NCBI GenBank assembly: GCA_038503035.1
Contig: JAVSML010001010.1
Coordinates: 113,630 to 177,629 of the forward strand
Source of the DNA: Crocodylus rhombifer
Taxonomy: Eukaryota; Chordata; Crocodylia; Crocodylidae
Direction: 5' to 3'
DNA length: 64,000 bases
Part shown: one piece after another, positions 38,001-50,000 of the stretch
Numbering within the stretch: the stretch's first letter is position 1
Layout: every line of letters begins with the position of its first letter
Translations under genes and position numbers: made by a program
The notes under the pieces: generated by a model
The model's database searches: none
What the model saw: the letters and a program-made list of their open reading frames with translations, nothing else
What the model was told of the DNA's origin: nothing

Positions 38001-41000
38001 TATTAGATCCTGTCTCTAACTTTTTATTTTCTTTACTTAATCTGTATCTCAACCTCCTACCCCAGAAATGGAGCATAAAGCCAAGTAGCATGGAAAGTAT
38101 TTTTCCCACTTCTGCATTTGTTTTTCCTTTTAAAAGTCTTGGGACGAATAGGAGGCTAAAACCCTCTGTAGCTCTTGGGTTACCAAGAAATGTATAAATC
38201 TTGGCATCTATAACCTTGCCAATGATTCTAAATTCTCACAGGTTGAGAAACATATCCCTTAAGGAAGGAAAGGAAAAAGGAGCCCCAGTGTATGACCTGT
38301 CTGCTATGGTCCAGGGCTGTATGCTTGCTGAAATGGGTTCACAGACTTTTCCATAACATGGGCCACATCTCAACAGAGGGTCTTGTGAACTGCTTGTTTT
38401 CCCAATAGTAGGCAAGCCTGGCTCTCATCCCATTCAATTACATGGCATCCCTGAAAAAAGAACAGCAACTCTTCCCAGAAAATGGCTCCATCAGAAGAGG
38501 TGGCGGCACACCTTTTTTTACCAAGCTGCTTTCTAATGCATTTTAGACACTGGAGAGGAGGAGCAAGCCCCATGTAACCATAACTGGCCATCTCTCCCCA
38601 GACCAGAGTTAAGTTCTTTGTGTCCACAGAGATGCACAGGTCTGATAACCAGCATAGTGGAATACGGGTCCCCCAAATCTCTGACCTAAAGCAGAACCAT
38701 AGATTTCTAATAGATATCTGAATGGGTTTAAATCTCAAAAACAGCTTTTTCTTGTTGGGGCTCCAACCTGGTGTGCATCTAGATTGCAAGATACTGTCAC
38801 TTTAAACCAGGGGTAAAAGCGCAGGTTTGCTCTGTCATTGAATGGTAGCTGATTCATCTAGGTGGGTATGGCAGGGTTGTTCTAGGAAATCACTATACAA
38901 TTTGCTTAAGGCAGGGAGCTGTGATGTCAAAGGGGAGAATTGTTTGTCAGCCAGTCAGCCTGCTCTAGATTCCATCCTGCCTTTTCTGCTTTTTTCTGAA
39001 CCAGGGTTTGGCAACATTTTTAGGCAGCGTGCCAAAAACACCTGCAACCTTGACTTGTAAGATGTTGCCGTTCCAGGGGTAGGGGGGCAGGGGAGTCGTG
39101 AGGGGCCCTCTTCTTGTGGCAACGCAGCCCCAGGCCCCTTTCCTGCCATTTGCCCAGAGGCACACTTGCACCTGCCACCAGCAACAAGCTGGGCCACTGC
39201 CCTATGAACCCCAGTGCAGCTGCTTGCAACCTCTTGGCCGCCTGCCACAGATGACCCAGGCTCTAGGTGGGCCACTGCTGTCAGCCTCAGAGCCTGGGTT
39301 GCTCACAGCAGGCAGCGGGAAAGCTGTAAGCAGCCACACTGGGATCCGCATAGCCCCAGCCTGGTTCATTCCTGGCAGTGGGTGCTCATGCACCTTGAGG
39401 TGGATGGCAGAGAAGGGGCCAGGACTGCACTGCCACAACAAGGATTGGGCCCCTCCTGGCTCCCCCATGTGCTCCAAGCTACAGAGTGCCAAGGAGAATG
39501 CCTTTGGAGCCACTTTCTAAACCCTTTATTTTTGGGAGTGACAAGCACTCATTGCCTGGTAATTGCTGATGACTTCTAAATACCATTCAAAGGCACCTCA
39601 AACTGGGCTGTCACTTAGAAGCTGCCAAAGGATGAGGCTGAGTGGGGTGGGAGGGGTGCTAATTATATCCCAGCTGTAAAGGTTTAGGATACATACATTT
39701 AGGTGAGATGCCTTTGTTACCTACTTTTATTATCAGGATGGTGATCCAGACAGGATTCTTTGTTTGGAATATAACCAGGAGAAATGCTTTAAACAATGAT
39801 GTGTTGCTGGCCCTGGGGTGTCCTCCTCTGCTTCCACAGACCTTGCTACCTCACTTCGCACTTTTCTCTGACTGCTGAAACACACGTTAGGGCTGGGAGG
39901 ATAGTCAACAGCGGTAAGCATGTTGTGCGCAAGTCCCTCAGCATCAGTGCAATGGCAGCTTGTTATGTTTGTCCATGGCACTTGCAAATAAATAACTTAA
40001 ACCACAAGCGTAGACTGGCAGGCACATAATGTATTGGAAACATAAAGTAACATTATACCTTCATGGCCATCAACAGATTCAACAGAAAGTAACTTTAGTT
40101 TCACATGTGCCAATTCAACACATTCACATACCTCTCACTGCCTTACTGCAAATGCATGATCCCCTGTTCCAAAGAGGTGCCTGGCACTTTCCTTTCTCTG
40201 TAACTCACCCACTCATGCATTTGGGTTCCTGAGCTGAGCAAAACCTTGGTCACCAACTGGCTGTCTTCAATCCTAGGCTGCTTGATTCCATTTTGCATTT
40301 GTACCATAAACTGCAGAAATGAGTTATCTCACTGCATTTCTCTATTCTTTACTGTTCTCCCCCCAACCCCACCCCTCCAAAAAGGAAAAAAACCTCAGGA
40401 ATCCCCAGAAATCCACTTAACCAGGATCCCTGTATCATGGAGTTCTCCATCTAAAAAAAATCCCAATTTCTCTGATTAAAACCCCCCAAGTCTATGTTTT
40501 TCCACAATTAAAATTGAATGATACCCCCGCATTTTAAAGCAATTTGGAATCCTACCAGTGCCTCAGTCATTATAATAAAATAAATTTTAATGCCTTTATA
40601 TTTCGGTGTTTGATTTTAGTTTTTTATCATGGAAAATAAGAGTTCTTTCTTCCCCCCACCCCCCCTTCACCAAGACCCAGGTCAAGCTGTGCCTCCCCCC
40701 CTGAGCTTTGTGGCACTGAGCAGCCCTGATATGCCAGTGGCTTGCCCCTCCTGCTGCACCTCATTCATAAGCCCCAGCCCTGCCAGTGCCCCTGATTCCT
40801 GACCTGCAGTCCCCTAGCCCTGTCCTCACTCCCAACCCACTGCTTCTACCTCCAGACCTCAGGCCCCCAGTGTGAGGAAGTGGGTGGGGGTGGGGAGGGC
40901 AAGGTATGGCACAGGCAACACTTGGGGAGGCATAGGGTAGTATAGGTGATGTGTCATGAGGGCATGGGGCACATACTCCTCCTCCCCAGATTTCTGTGCC

Positions 41001-44000
41001 CACACTGGGGCAGTCATCTGTCAGGCTGGACCAGCTCCAGGTAGGAGTTACCTCCATGGTCCGGTGTGCAGGACCTGGCATGGGAGGGAGCTCTGCACCA
41101 CCATAGCTGCCAAGGTGAGGCACAGCGGTGGCACAGAATTGTTCTCCTCGCTGCTGCCAGGTGGGCAGGGGGGACCTCACCTAGCATAGTACTCCCTCCT
41201 GCGCTGAGTGTTGCTAGCTAAGCCAAGGAGGCGGCTCCTGCCCAGAGCTGGTCCGCCCTAGCTGCAGCCCAGCACCCTGGTGTGGGTGCAGAAATCTGGT
41301 GGAGCATATGCCCCCTGCCACATCCCCTGTGCCCTCCTGCCCCCCCCATCCCCTGTGCCGCATTGCCTGTGCTCCCTTGCTGCTCCACATGTTGCCCATG
41401 TCCCCCTGCTCCCATAGACTTAGCTGGAGGGAGCTGTTCTCCACCACACTGCCTGGCTGCCACATGCACATATGTGAGTGTCCCCTGCATCCTGCTCCCA
41501 AACAGTATTTTTCAGGCTGAAACTCTGCTAGCCTATAAGGGGAAATGCATGGTTCCCCAGGTTTTTCTCCTTCAGAAGAGAAAATCTGTATTTTTTCATG
41601 GAACACGGAAAAGCTGGATCCCTGATGATAAGGCTCATTTTTTGAAGCTTGGTCTTCACAGGCAAATCACACAGCATGAACTTATGTGGTTTAAAAAGAA
41701 ACTTGCTTAAACTTATGTGACCCTGTTGTGTGACTTGTGTTTTGTTTCAGTTGGAAAATGCCTTTTATTGACTGAGTATTAGTCAGTGATAGCTGCTTCC
41801 ACAGAAGAATCTCAGCATTGTGGAGAAAAACCAACACAGGGCGCTTTGGCTGGGGAAGGAGAGGAGGAGAATTTGTGTATTGACCCTAGGGTGACCACTT
41901 TTTAAAAATGGAGTGACAGGACACATGCCTATCCCTTTCCACCCCACATGGCCAGAGCAGAACCATGGAGAGCAGGGGAGGGTATGACCTGCCCTGTTAC
42001 TGTATCCTTGGGAGCCTAGCTGCGTGGCTGGGGACACAACTCCGTACTGCTGTCGCTGCCCCCATTGCTGCCTGGTGGGCAGGGAGTGCCTTAACATGGT
42101 GGAATGGCTGGTACAGGGCTCCTGGCAGCGGCAGCACCAAGCCCCTCCGCCCTCCTATGCTGGGCCACGGTGGCCCTAAGGCGGAGGGCAGCAAAGCAGG
42201 GAGCCCCCAGTGGGCAGCCCACATCTGCCCCAACCCTGCACATATTTGGGGGGGCACATGCCCCCCTCAGGAGTGCACACAGCAGCAGGCAGCCAGCCCC
42301 CTCACCACTTTCTGGACAAGCCACTTGTGGCTCCATCCCGCTCCCCAGCCAGTCCCACTGCTGCACATTCCCACCCTGCCCCTGGGCAGTGCCCCCAGTC
42401 CCTGCCCCACTTCCTCCCTCACCTTGGGGGCCTTAGTCTGCCCCTCCTATCTCTAAGCCTTCCCTCCCCATAGACATACCTGCAAGGAGCTGCTCTCCAC
42501 TGCTTCCTGGCTCATGTCCTCATTTTCTTATCCCACCTGGAATAATGAGTTTCCCAACTGGTTATTAATTTGGCTGGGCAGTGCATCCAGCATGAGAGAA
42601 GTATGGCTACCGTAAGCTTTGTGGCTTGTTCCAGGTGCGCTCCTTGATATCCTCTACCTGCCTAATTGATTGACATCTGTGTTCTGATACCTACTGATAT
42701 GTAGCTGGCAGAGCGGCAGGACAAGATTTACTTGCAGAGGCACAATTCTGTTGGGTTCTGCACTTTACAGTCCAGACTTCCAGGAGCCCAACTTGCTGGC
42801 AGCAGGGTGCAGGGGGACTGGGAAGTGATTTTCTTTAGCAGTAGTACAAGTTACTTGCACATTGTTGGAAATGCTGCCTTGTGTAGGTGTGGTCAAATAG
42901 TTGTATCCTCAGACCTTTAGAACAAATGGTGGGGGAGGGCCTTGGTAAAGCTACCAACCTCACTAGCTGATCAGACTGGTGCCGTCCCTGATTAAATGCA
43001 GGCTCCAGGCATTTTTATTTTGTTCTGTCAAGTCTTTTTTCAGCAGCTTATCATGGTGCCAGAACATGTGACCCTCCCCACACATGCCCCAAAACTTTTG
43101 AGGCAGTTTTCCTTATAGCACCCTCAGAAAGCACTTCTGGGAGATGTCATCCCCACCCTGAAAATGAGGAACTGAGGCATGGAGACAAAGACCCCTGTTC
43201 AAAAGCCCTTCTGAATATGCGTAAGCAAGTGGATAATTCTGTTGCCCACCTACAAAGAACGTTAATTTTGTACTTCCCTTTTATTAAGCACATGCCCAAC
43301 TCCCTAGATCAAGTTAACAGGTAAGTACTTTGGTAAATCAGGGTGCTGACATGCCAGTTCCCATAGGAAGTCTGTCAGAAACTGGAATAGGACCCAGATA
43401 CCCCACTCCCTTAACCACAAAGTCATCCTTTTGTCTTACTCTTTATCCCAATTTATACTAAATTGTTTAGGCATCTTTGAATCCTTGAGAGAGTTGTTCT
43501 GCCCTCTTTGGATAGAACTACCTGTGACTTTTACTACTGAGTGCTGAGCAGCCGTTAAATAACATGGCAACCTCTAGGTGCCAATGGCTTTGTGCAGAAG
43601 AGCACCTTAGAAGAGGGTACTAGTTTTACCCCTGCCAGAGGTAATGCTGCCAAAAAGTTGTGGAACTGAAGTCCACTCTATGATAAGGTAGACTGGGCTC
43701 TGGCCCTGGTCAGCAGCCAGTCAAGGAGTGGGGCCTTGATAGACAAGCGGGTGATACCCTTTACTCCAGCAGCTCCTGTGGCCAACCTGGTTCCAAAGGT
43801 AATGGAACCTGCCTTTCTTTTATATTAAACTAGCAAGGTTAAGAGGGAGACACTTGTATGTGGGCAACTCATTGTCTCCATATATACTGCCCAGCCTTTT
43901 TCGCCGTGGAGAGGTCATTCCAGCTTCACTTTATCTTTCAAGCAAGGATTACATTCAGTGAGCTGATGTCTCACTTGGCTTAATTCTTTCATCTCCCAAG

Positions 44001-47000
44001 ACAGATAGATGCCTACTACTACTTCGTTGTGATTGTCTCCACCTTGAAGAGAACAGGTTATTTGTCCAATGTAGAATGTCAGCCTCTTTCCCAAAATGGT
44101 TCCTCCCACCCAGAATAAGACCAGACTCTTCCAGGTTTCTGCCCAAGACCTTCATCTGAGGTGACATTATAATACAATGCAGACACCACCAGTGGCAACA
44201 TGTAGGAGGTATATGGGGGTGCACGTGCACCCCTGAGCGCGCTGGTGCACACCCTGACTGGCTGCACTTGCTGCTTAGGCAGCAGGTAGGTGGGAGCGCT
44301 GGTGCCCCCCCTCCAAGCGCTGGCTGGGGAATTGGCTACAACGATCAGCTGCCTTGCGCTTGGCCACAGGGGGACTCCTCCCCCTGGTCGGTGGGATCGG
44401 CCATGGGGGGACTCCTCCCATCAGCAAGATCAGTCGCAGGGGAGACCCCCCCCAGTTGCTGACTGGTCATGGGGGGGGCATGTGCCCTCCCACTAAGTCA
44501 GCACCAGTCGCCCATGGACTCCACAAAGGAAGCTTTCTTGCTTAATCTGACCATGAGCTATATGTGGTTCAGCTTCCGTACATGAAAGCACTCCACTGTG
44601 CAAAGAGCTGTTCTATATCACCTCACCTGTTTTCTGTGCTTCATCTGTGTGTCGTGATGTTTCATGTAGTTAGCAGGGGAATGACCCCTCCTAGAGATTT
44701 CTCATGCCAGTCACTGGTGAGAGCACAGTTATGTCCTACTTGCAATGCATTTCCCCTAGACTTCTCTGAGCTGCTCTTGATGCAATACTTCACTGAACTG
44801 AGCATTTTAGCAAAGCAATCTCTGTACCTTGGTGTCCAGCTTCTTCACTGGGTCATAACAACAGCCAAGATATGAGGCCTAGGAGTGACTCTAGTGGCTA
44901 TGCATATTGGCTGGGGTAGACTGGGCGCTTGGTAACAGGTAAGGACTTGCTAATGCTAACCTGTCTCTTTAAGGTGCTTGACTGTTTTTATTTGTTTTGA
45001 ATTAGGATGGAGATGAAGAATTTAACCGTGCTAAACTGCTGAACATAGGCTTCAGAGAGGCTTTGAAAACGTATGATTATGATTGCTTTGTATTTAGTGA
45101 TGTGGACCTAATTCCAATGGATGACAGGAACATCTACAAATGTTATAGTCAACCAAGGCACCTCTCTGTATCAATGGACAAGTTTGGATTTCGGTGAGAG
45201 TTTTTTGGTGTGGCCTGCTTTGTTACTCAGATGTAGCTTAGTATTACATACCTCTCTCAGAGGGGTGGCCTCTCCATTATATGCCCAGTGTTGAAAGCTT
45301 AAAGTAAAAAAAACCCCAAAAACAAAACCTCCCATCTGAACCTCCCTGGTAAATAAATAAGAATGAGATGAGTTGATTCTTGCAGGGGATAGGAAACTTT
45401 TTAAAGGCTTCAATATTGGCTTGGTAAGATGGGGGGGGGGGGGGGGATATGATCTTTTTCAGAGGGATTTTTTTAGTTCCATTATGTATTTCATATGGAA
45501 AGTCTGGAGCCCATCAACTTCTAATTCAGACAGATAGCAAAACAACAAAGAAGTGAACTGTAAATGGTGAGCTGTACTTCTGAACATATTTAAATAGGCT
45601 CATAAATACAGATTTGGACTACATCAATGCTTCCTTAGTTCTGCAAGAGAATGACTTCTCTCTCAAACCCCACAAGGGAAATTCCCTTACAGTCATTTTA
45701 TTATTTAAATGGCCCTCTGTAAAATGAAATACAAACATCATCCCCAATGATGAGTAATAGTTTGGTCATGGGTGGCATACACATTTGCAGTGTTTGTCAG
45801 ACTTTGCCAGATTCCTCACTTTTTTAATGCTGCACTTGAAATATTTATTTATTAAAATATTTACCTAAACTTTATGACAAAGTGTCTGTGGCCCTGTTTG
45901 ACCCCTTCACTATTACTTTGGTTAATCTGCACAGGCTCCAACCCTATCCTTAACCAAGTGCCTGCACCACCTCCCTGGGCAGGCAGAAATGTGCCAGGCT
46001 GCTCACTGCTCCAGGCACAGAGTAGGAGAAATTGGTGGAGTCTTGGCTTCCTACCCTTCATTGTGCTTAGTTTGGGTGTTGGACAGTGACTTACTGCTGG
46101 TACAGGCTTGGATCAAATTGCTGTCCTCAGTCTCTTGGAAGGCAGAGGGTCACAGTACCCTGGGGTCACTTGGGGGTGGGGGATGGGTCTTCTCAGTTCC
46201 AGGCTTGGTGCACTACTAACTCTGTCTTCCTCTTCCTTCAGGTTACCTTACAATCAGTATTTTGGAGGCGTGTCCGCTTTAAACAAAGAACAATTCTTAA
46301 AAATCAATGGGTTTCCGAACAATTACTGGGGATGGGGTGGTGAAGATGACGACATTTATAACAGGTAAAGAGTTCTACTGAACCATGTATGTGGGAAATG
46401 TGCCCAAGTGTTCATTTCCACCCCTGCATGAGATTTGGTTGTCCGCATAGCAGCAGACAATGGTGGTATGAAATACAGAGCTTACAAGCAGCCAGTGAGT
46501 ATTGGTATTGCAGAAGCAGGTATTGGGAGCCTGCTGGGTGCCTACATAGCTTGGGGTCCACAAGGAGAAGAGAAATAGCTTCTAGCAGTGAAGTGCATGT
46601 GTGTGATCAGGAGGGACAGTCTCCCTTTCCCATCTCCAAACTGGATATGTTCATAGTACTGATCTCAACACTGGAGCAGGGTCAGGGGTTCAGCTGCAGA
46701 AAGGTGAGTGTCCTTTCTTTGTTCTTTGCTGTGTAGAAGACTCTTACCCAGTGCTGGAGACAGCAAACTGGGAAGGCCAAGCTGAGAGGAACCACAGTTC
46801 AGCCCTCTTGTCAGGAAACTCTTTCCTTACCTCCAGTACCATAGAGAGTTTGGGGTGAGCACTGGGGCAAATCCCTTCGTCAAATTTCTGTGAGCAAGGG
46901 CCAGAACTCAAAGCTCCTTCATTTCAGCAGAGTGCTCTAACCACTAGGCTGTCATCAGGGTCCCTTCTGATTGCTCTCCCTGTGGCCCCAAGATTCGCCA

Positions 47001-50000
47001 GCTTCAACAGGAGGGTGGAAAGTGCCCACACCCTGGTTTTCTCAGAGCCGTGGTGAGTTAGGCACTGTCCTGGGAAGTGGAAGATATAGGTTCAAGTCCT
47101 TTCAGGCTGTGGAGCTACTAGTACCACAGTCATTAACTGGATATTCTAAACACCAGACATTATATGCCAAAGGTGTCTCTGACCACTGTGTATTGGGTGT
47201 ATGCCTTCAGAAGTAGTGGGAGCTAAGTATACCACGTTCCAGAGGAGACGCCAATGCTCCAGAGACAAGTGGGTGTTATGATGCACCACTGTACTCAGCA
47301 TTTCCTGTTGGCTAGATCTTAGAATCATAGAAAGAAGGACTGGAAGGGACCTGTAAGATCATCAAGTCTGGTCCCCTGCCATGAGCAGGAGGTAATGGGC
47401 TCAAACGAGCTCAATGAGGTGCTTGTCCAGCCTCCTTTTGAACATCTCCAGAGATGGTGACTGCACCACTTCTGCTGGAAGTGTGTTCCAGATTTTGGTA
47501 ACTCGTACAAAAAAGAAGGTTTTCCATATGTCTAGCCTAAACTTTTCTCCAACTAGCTTGTGCCCATTGGTCCTTGTCCTCCCAGGGGGTGCTTTTCTGA
47601 AAAGTTGATCTCTCAGGTCCTGGTGTATATCTCCCTTGATATATTTGTAGGTGGCTATCAAGTCACCCCTCAACCTTCTTTTACTCAGACTGAACACCAG
47701 AGTCTCTTCTCACAAGGCCTATCCCCCAGGCCCTTCTTGAAGTGCAGTGCCTAGAACTGGACACAGTACTCCAGCTGTGGCCTCACTAACACCGAACAGA
47801 GAGGGAGGAGCGCCTCTCTGGATCTATTGGCAAGACATCTGCTGATGCGCACCAGAGTTCTATTCGCTCTGTTGGTGACTTCGTCACACTGGTGGCTCAT
47901 ATTCATCCTCTGGTCAGTTGTCACCCCCGGCTCCCTTTCAGATGCAGTGCCAGCCAGTGGACCACCACCCATCGTATAGATATGGTGAGGTTTCATGCTT
48001 CTCAGATGAAGGACCTGGCACTTGTCCCTGTTGAATCTCATCTGATTGTGTTCAGCCCATAGGACCAGCCTCTCATGGTGGTCCTGTCCTCTGACATCTT
48101 TGTCCTGTCCTCAGACATGCCTGCTTTTCCCCACAGTTTTGTGTCATCCACAAACTTAATCATTGCGCTTTTCACTGTGGCATCCAGGTCGTTGATAAAG
48201 GTGTTAAAGAGCACGAGCCCAAGCACTGATCCCTGGGGGATACCATTGGAGACAAACCTCCAGGATGAAGCCACCCCATCAATTACAACTCGCTGGGATC
48301 GGTCACAGAGCCAGTTGCCAACTCACTTCACTGTAACCTGATCTAGGCCTGTACTCTCTAACTTAATTGAGAAGATTTTGTGGAAAACAGTATCAAAGGC
48401 CTTGCTGAAATTGAGGTAGATGACATCCACCTCTTGTCCCATGTCCAGTTGGTTAGTTACCTAGTTATAAACAGACACCAGGTTTGTTAGGCGTGACCTC
48501 CCCTTGACAAAGCCATGCTGGTTGTTTCTCAGTACCCCACAAGTTGCAAGTTTGTGATTGGTGGCCTCCTCAACAATTTTTTCAGAGCTTTTTCCCAGGA
48601 CTGATATCAGACTGACCAGTCTACAGCTAGCAGGGTCATCCCTCTTTCCTTTCTTAAAGATAGGCACCACATTAGCCCTCTTCCAGTCATTCAGGACCAC
48701 TACTGAGTTCCACGACTCTTCGAACAGCCTCGGCAGAGGCACTGCTATTTGCTGGGCCTGTTCCTTCAGCACTCTCAGATGCAGGTTGTCTGGCCCAGCC
48801 AACATGAAAACATCCATATGGTCTAAAAGTAACTTTACCTGTTCAGGGCTGATTTTATATGGACTGCTGTCATTGCCGCATTCTCTGTGCCTTTGGGCCG
48901 GTGACAAGTTCTCGCCTGGTTTCAGGTGTCTTGGTGTCCCTGACGTCTAGCACTGACCTGCAGAAGTGCCCACATCTCCCATAGTCTGTCTAGAGAGTTA
49001 GGGTGCCCGAACCTGTCTGTTTGAGCCTCTTTTTGGAAGTGCCTACTCCAGGTCAACTTTATAAAATCTCTGGATGTCCAAACGTAGTCTAATTGAATTG
49101 TTAAAAGTGGTGTGGCTACTTCTGTAAACAAAACAGGGCTGCCCCTTATTTGTGATCCACATGGGGTTTTTCTCCCAACCTCTTCCTCCCCCACTAAAGA
49201 TGGGTAGAAATGGAACCAGTTTTCATCCCACACTCAATTTAAGGCCTGGATCCATGTTTACAGCAGCTTAAATCAAGTAGCATTTTGCATACACACTGCC
49301 TTCCCAGTGAGATAGTCAAAGAGGAGACCCATCCTTCAAACTCCCTTTGGAGCTTGGGCGATACGAAGGTGCTCAGCAGTGTACAGGATTGGGGCCTTCT
49401 TGCTGCCACTGACTTGTCTGAAATTACATGTAACCCTCCTGCCCAAAAGTGAGATTATATTTTCTCCTTGCAGTGTAGGGCATCACCCACCCTGCTCTGC
49501 AAGTCCCTCCGCTTATTGATATCTACAGGGGTCTGTCATGTGCCAGACTGCAATTTGGTTCAGTCTGTTAACTTGCTTATAACCAGAGATCGGTTTTCCG
49601 TGTTAAAAAAATCACAAATTCTCTGATTAAAAACCCCCAAATCCATGATTAAAATTAAAGGCCCTCATTCCTCCCCACCCCCCCCCCCCCCCACCCACAG
49701 CCCTGCCGGTGACCCTCATCCCCCCACCCACAGCCCTGCCAGAGGGGGCCTCCAGCTGCCATGGCTATGGGACCAGGGACCGAGGTCCACAGCCCCCTGT
49801 CCCCAGCAGGAGGTGGCAGCTGCTGCAGCAGAGCAGAGCCCAGTTCCCTCCACTGCTGCCTGTCTGCTGCAGGCTTCGGCAGGGGAGTGACTCCTTGCCA
49901 CTATGCGCACGCCTGTGGGACAGGGGAGACCCATGCCCCATGGATCCATGCACAGAGTGGGGGCGGACCTGGGCTGCCCACTGTGGGCTTGGGCTCCCAC

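Larger units (their letters stand above)
26050..45005 (+). other. B4GALT1 intron 2
   Basis: About 19 kb, phase 0, from donor GTAAGA to acceptor TTTTGAATTAG. The acceptor has a short, purine-interrupted pyrimidine tract, weaker than those of the neighbouring exons. The intron holds a decayed LINE, a CR1 tail, several GC-rich DNA elements and MIR-like remnants, listed separately. Confidence 0.9.
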
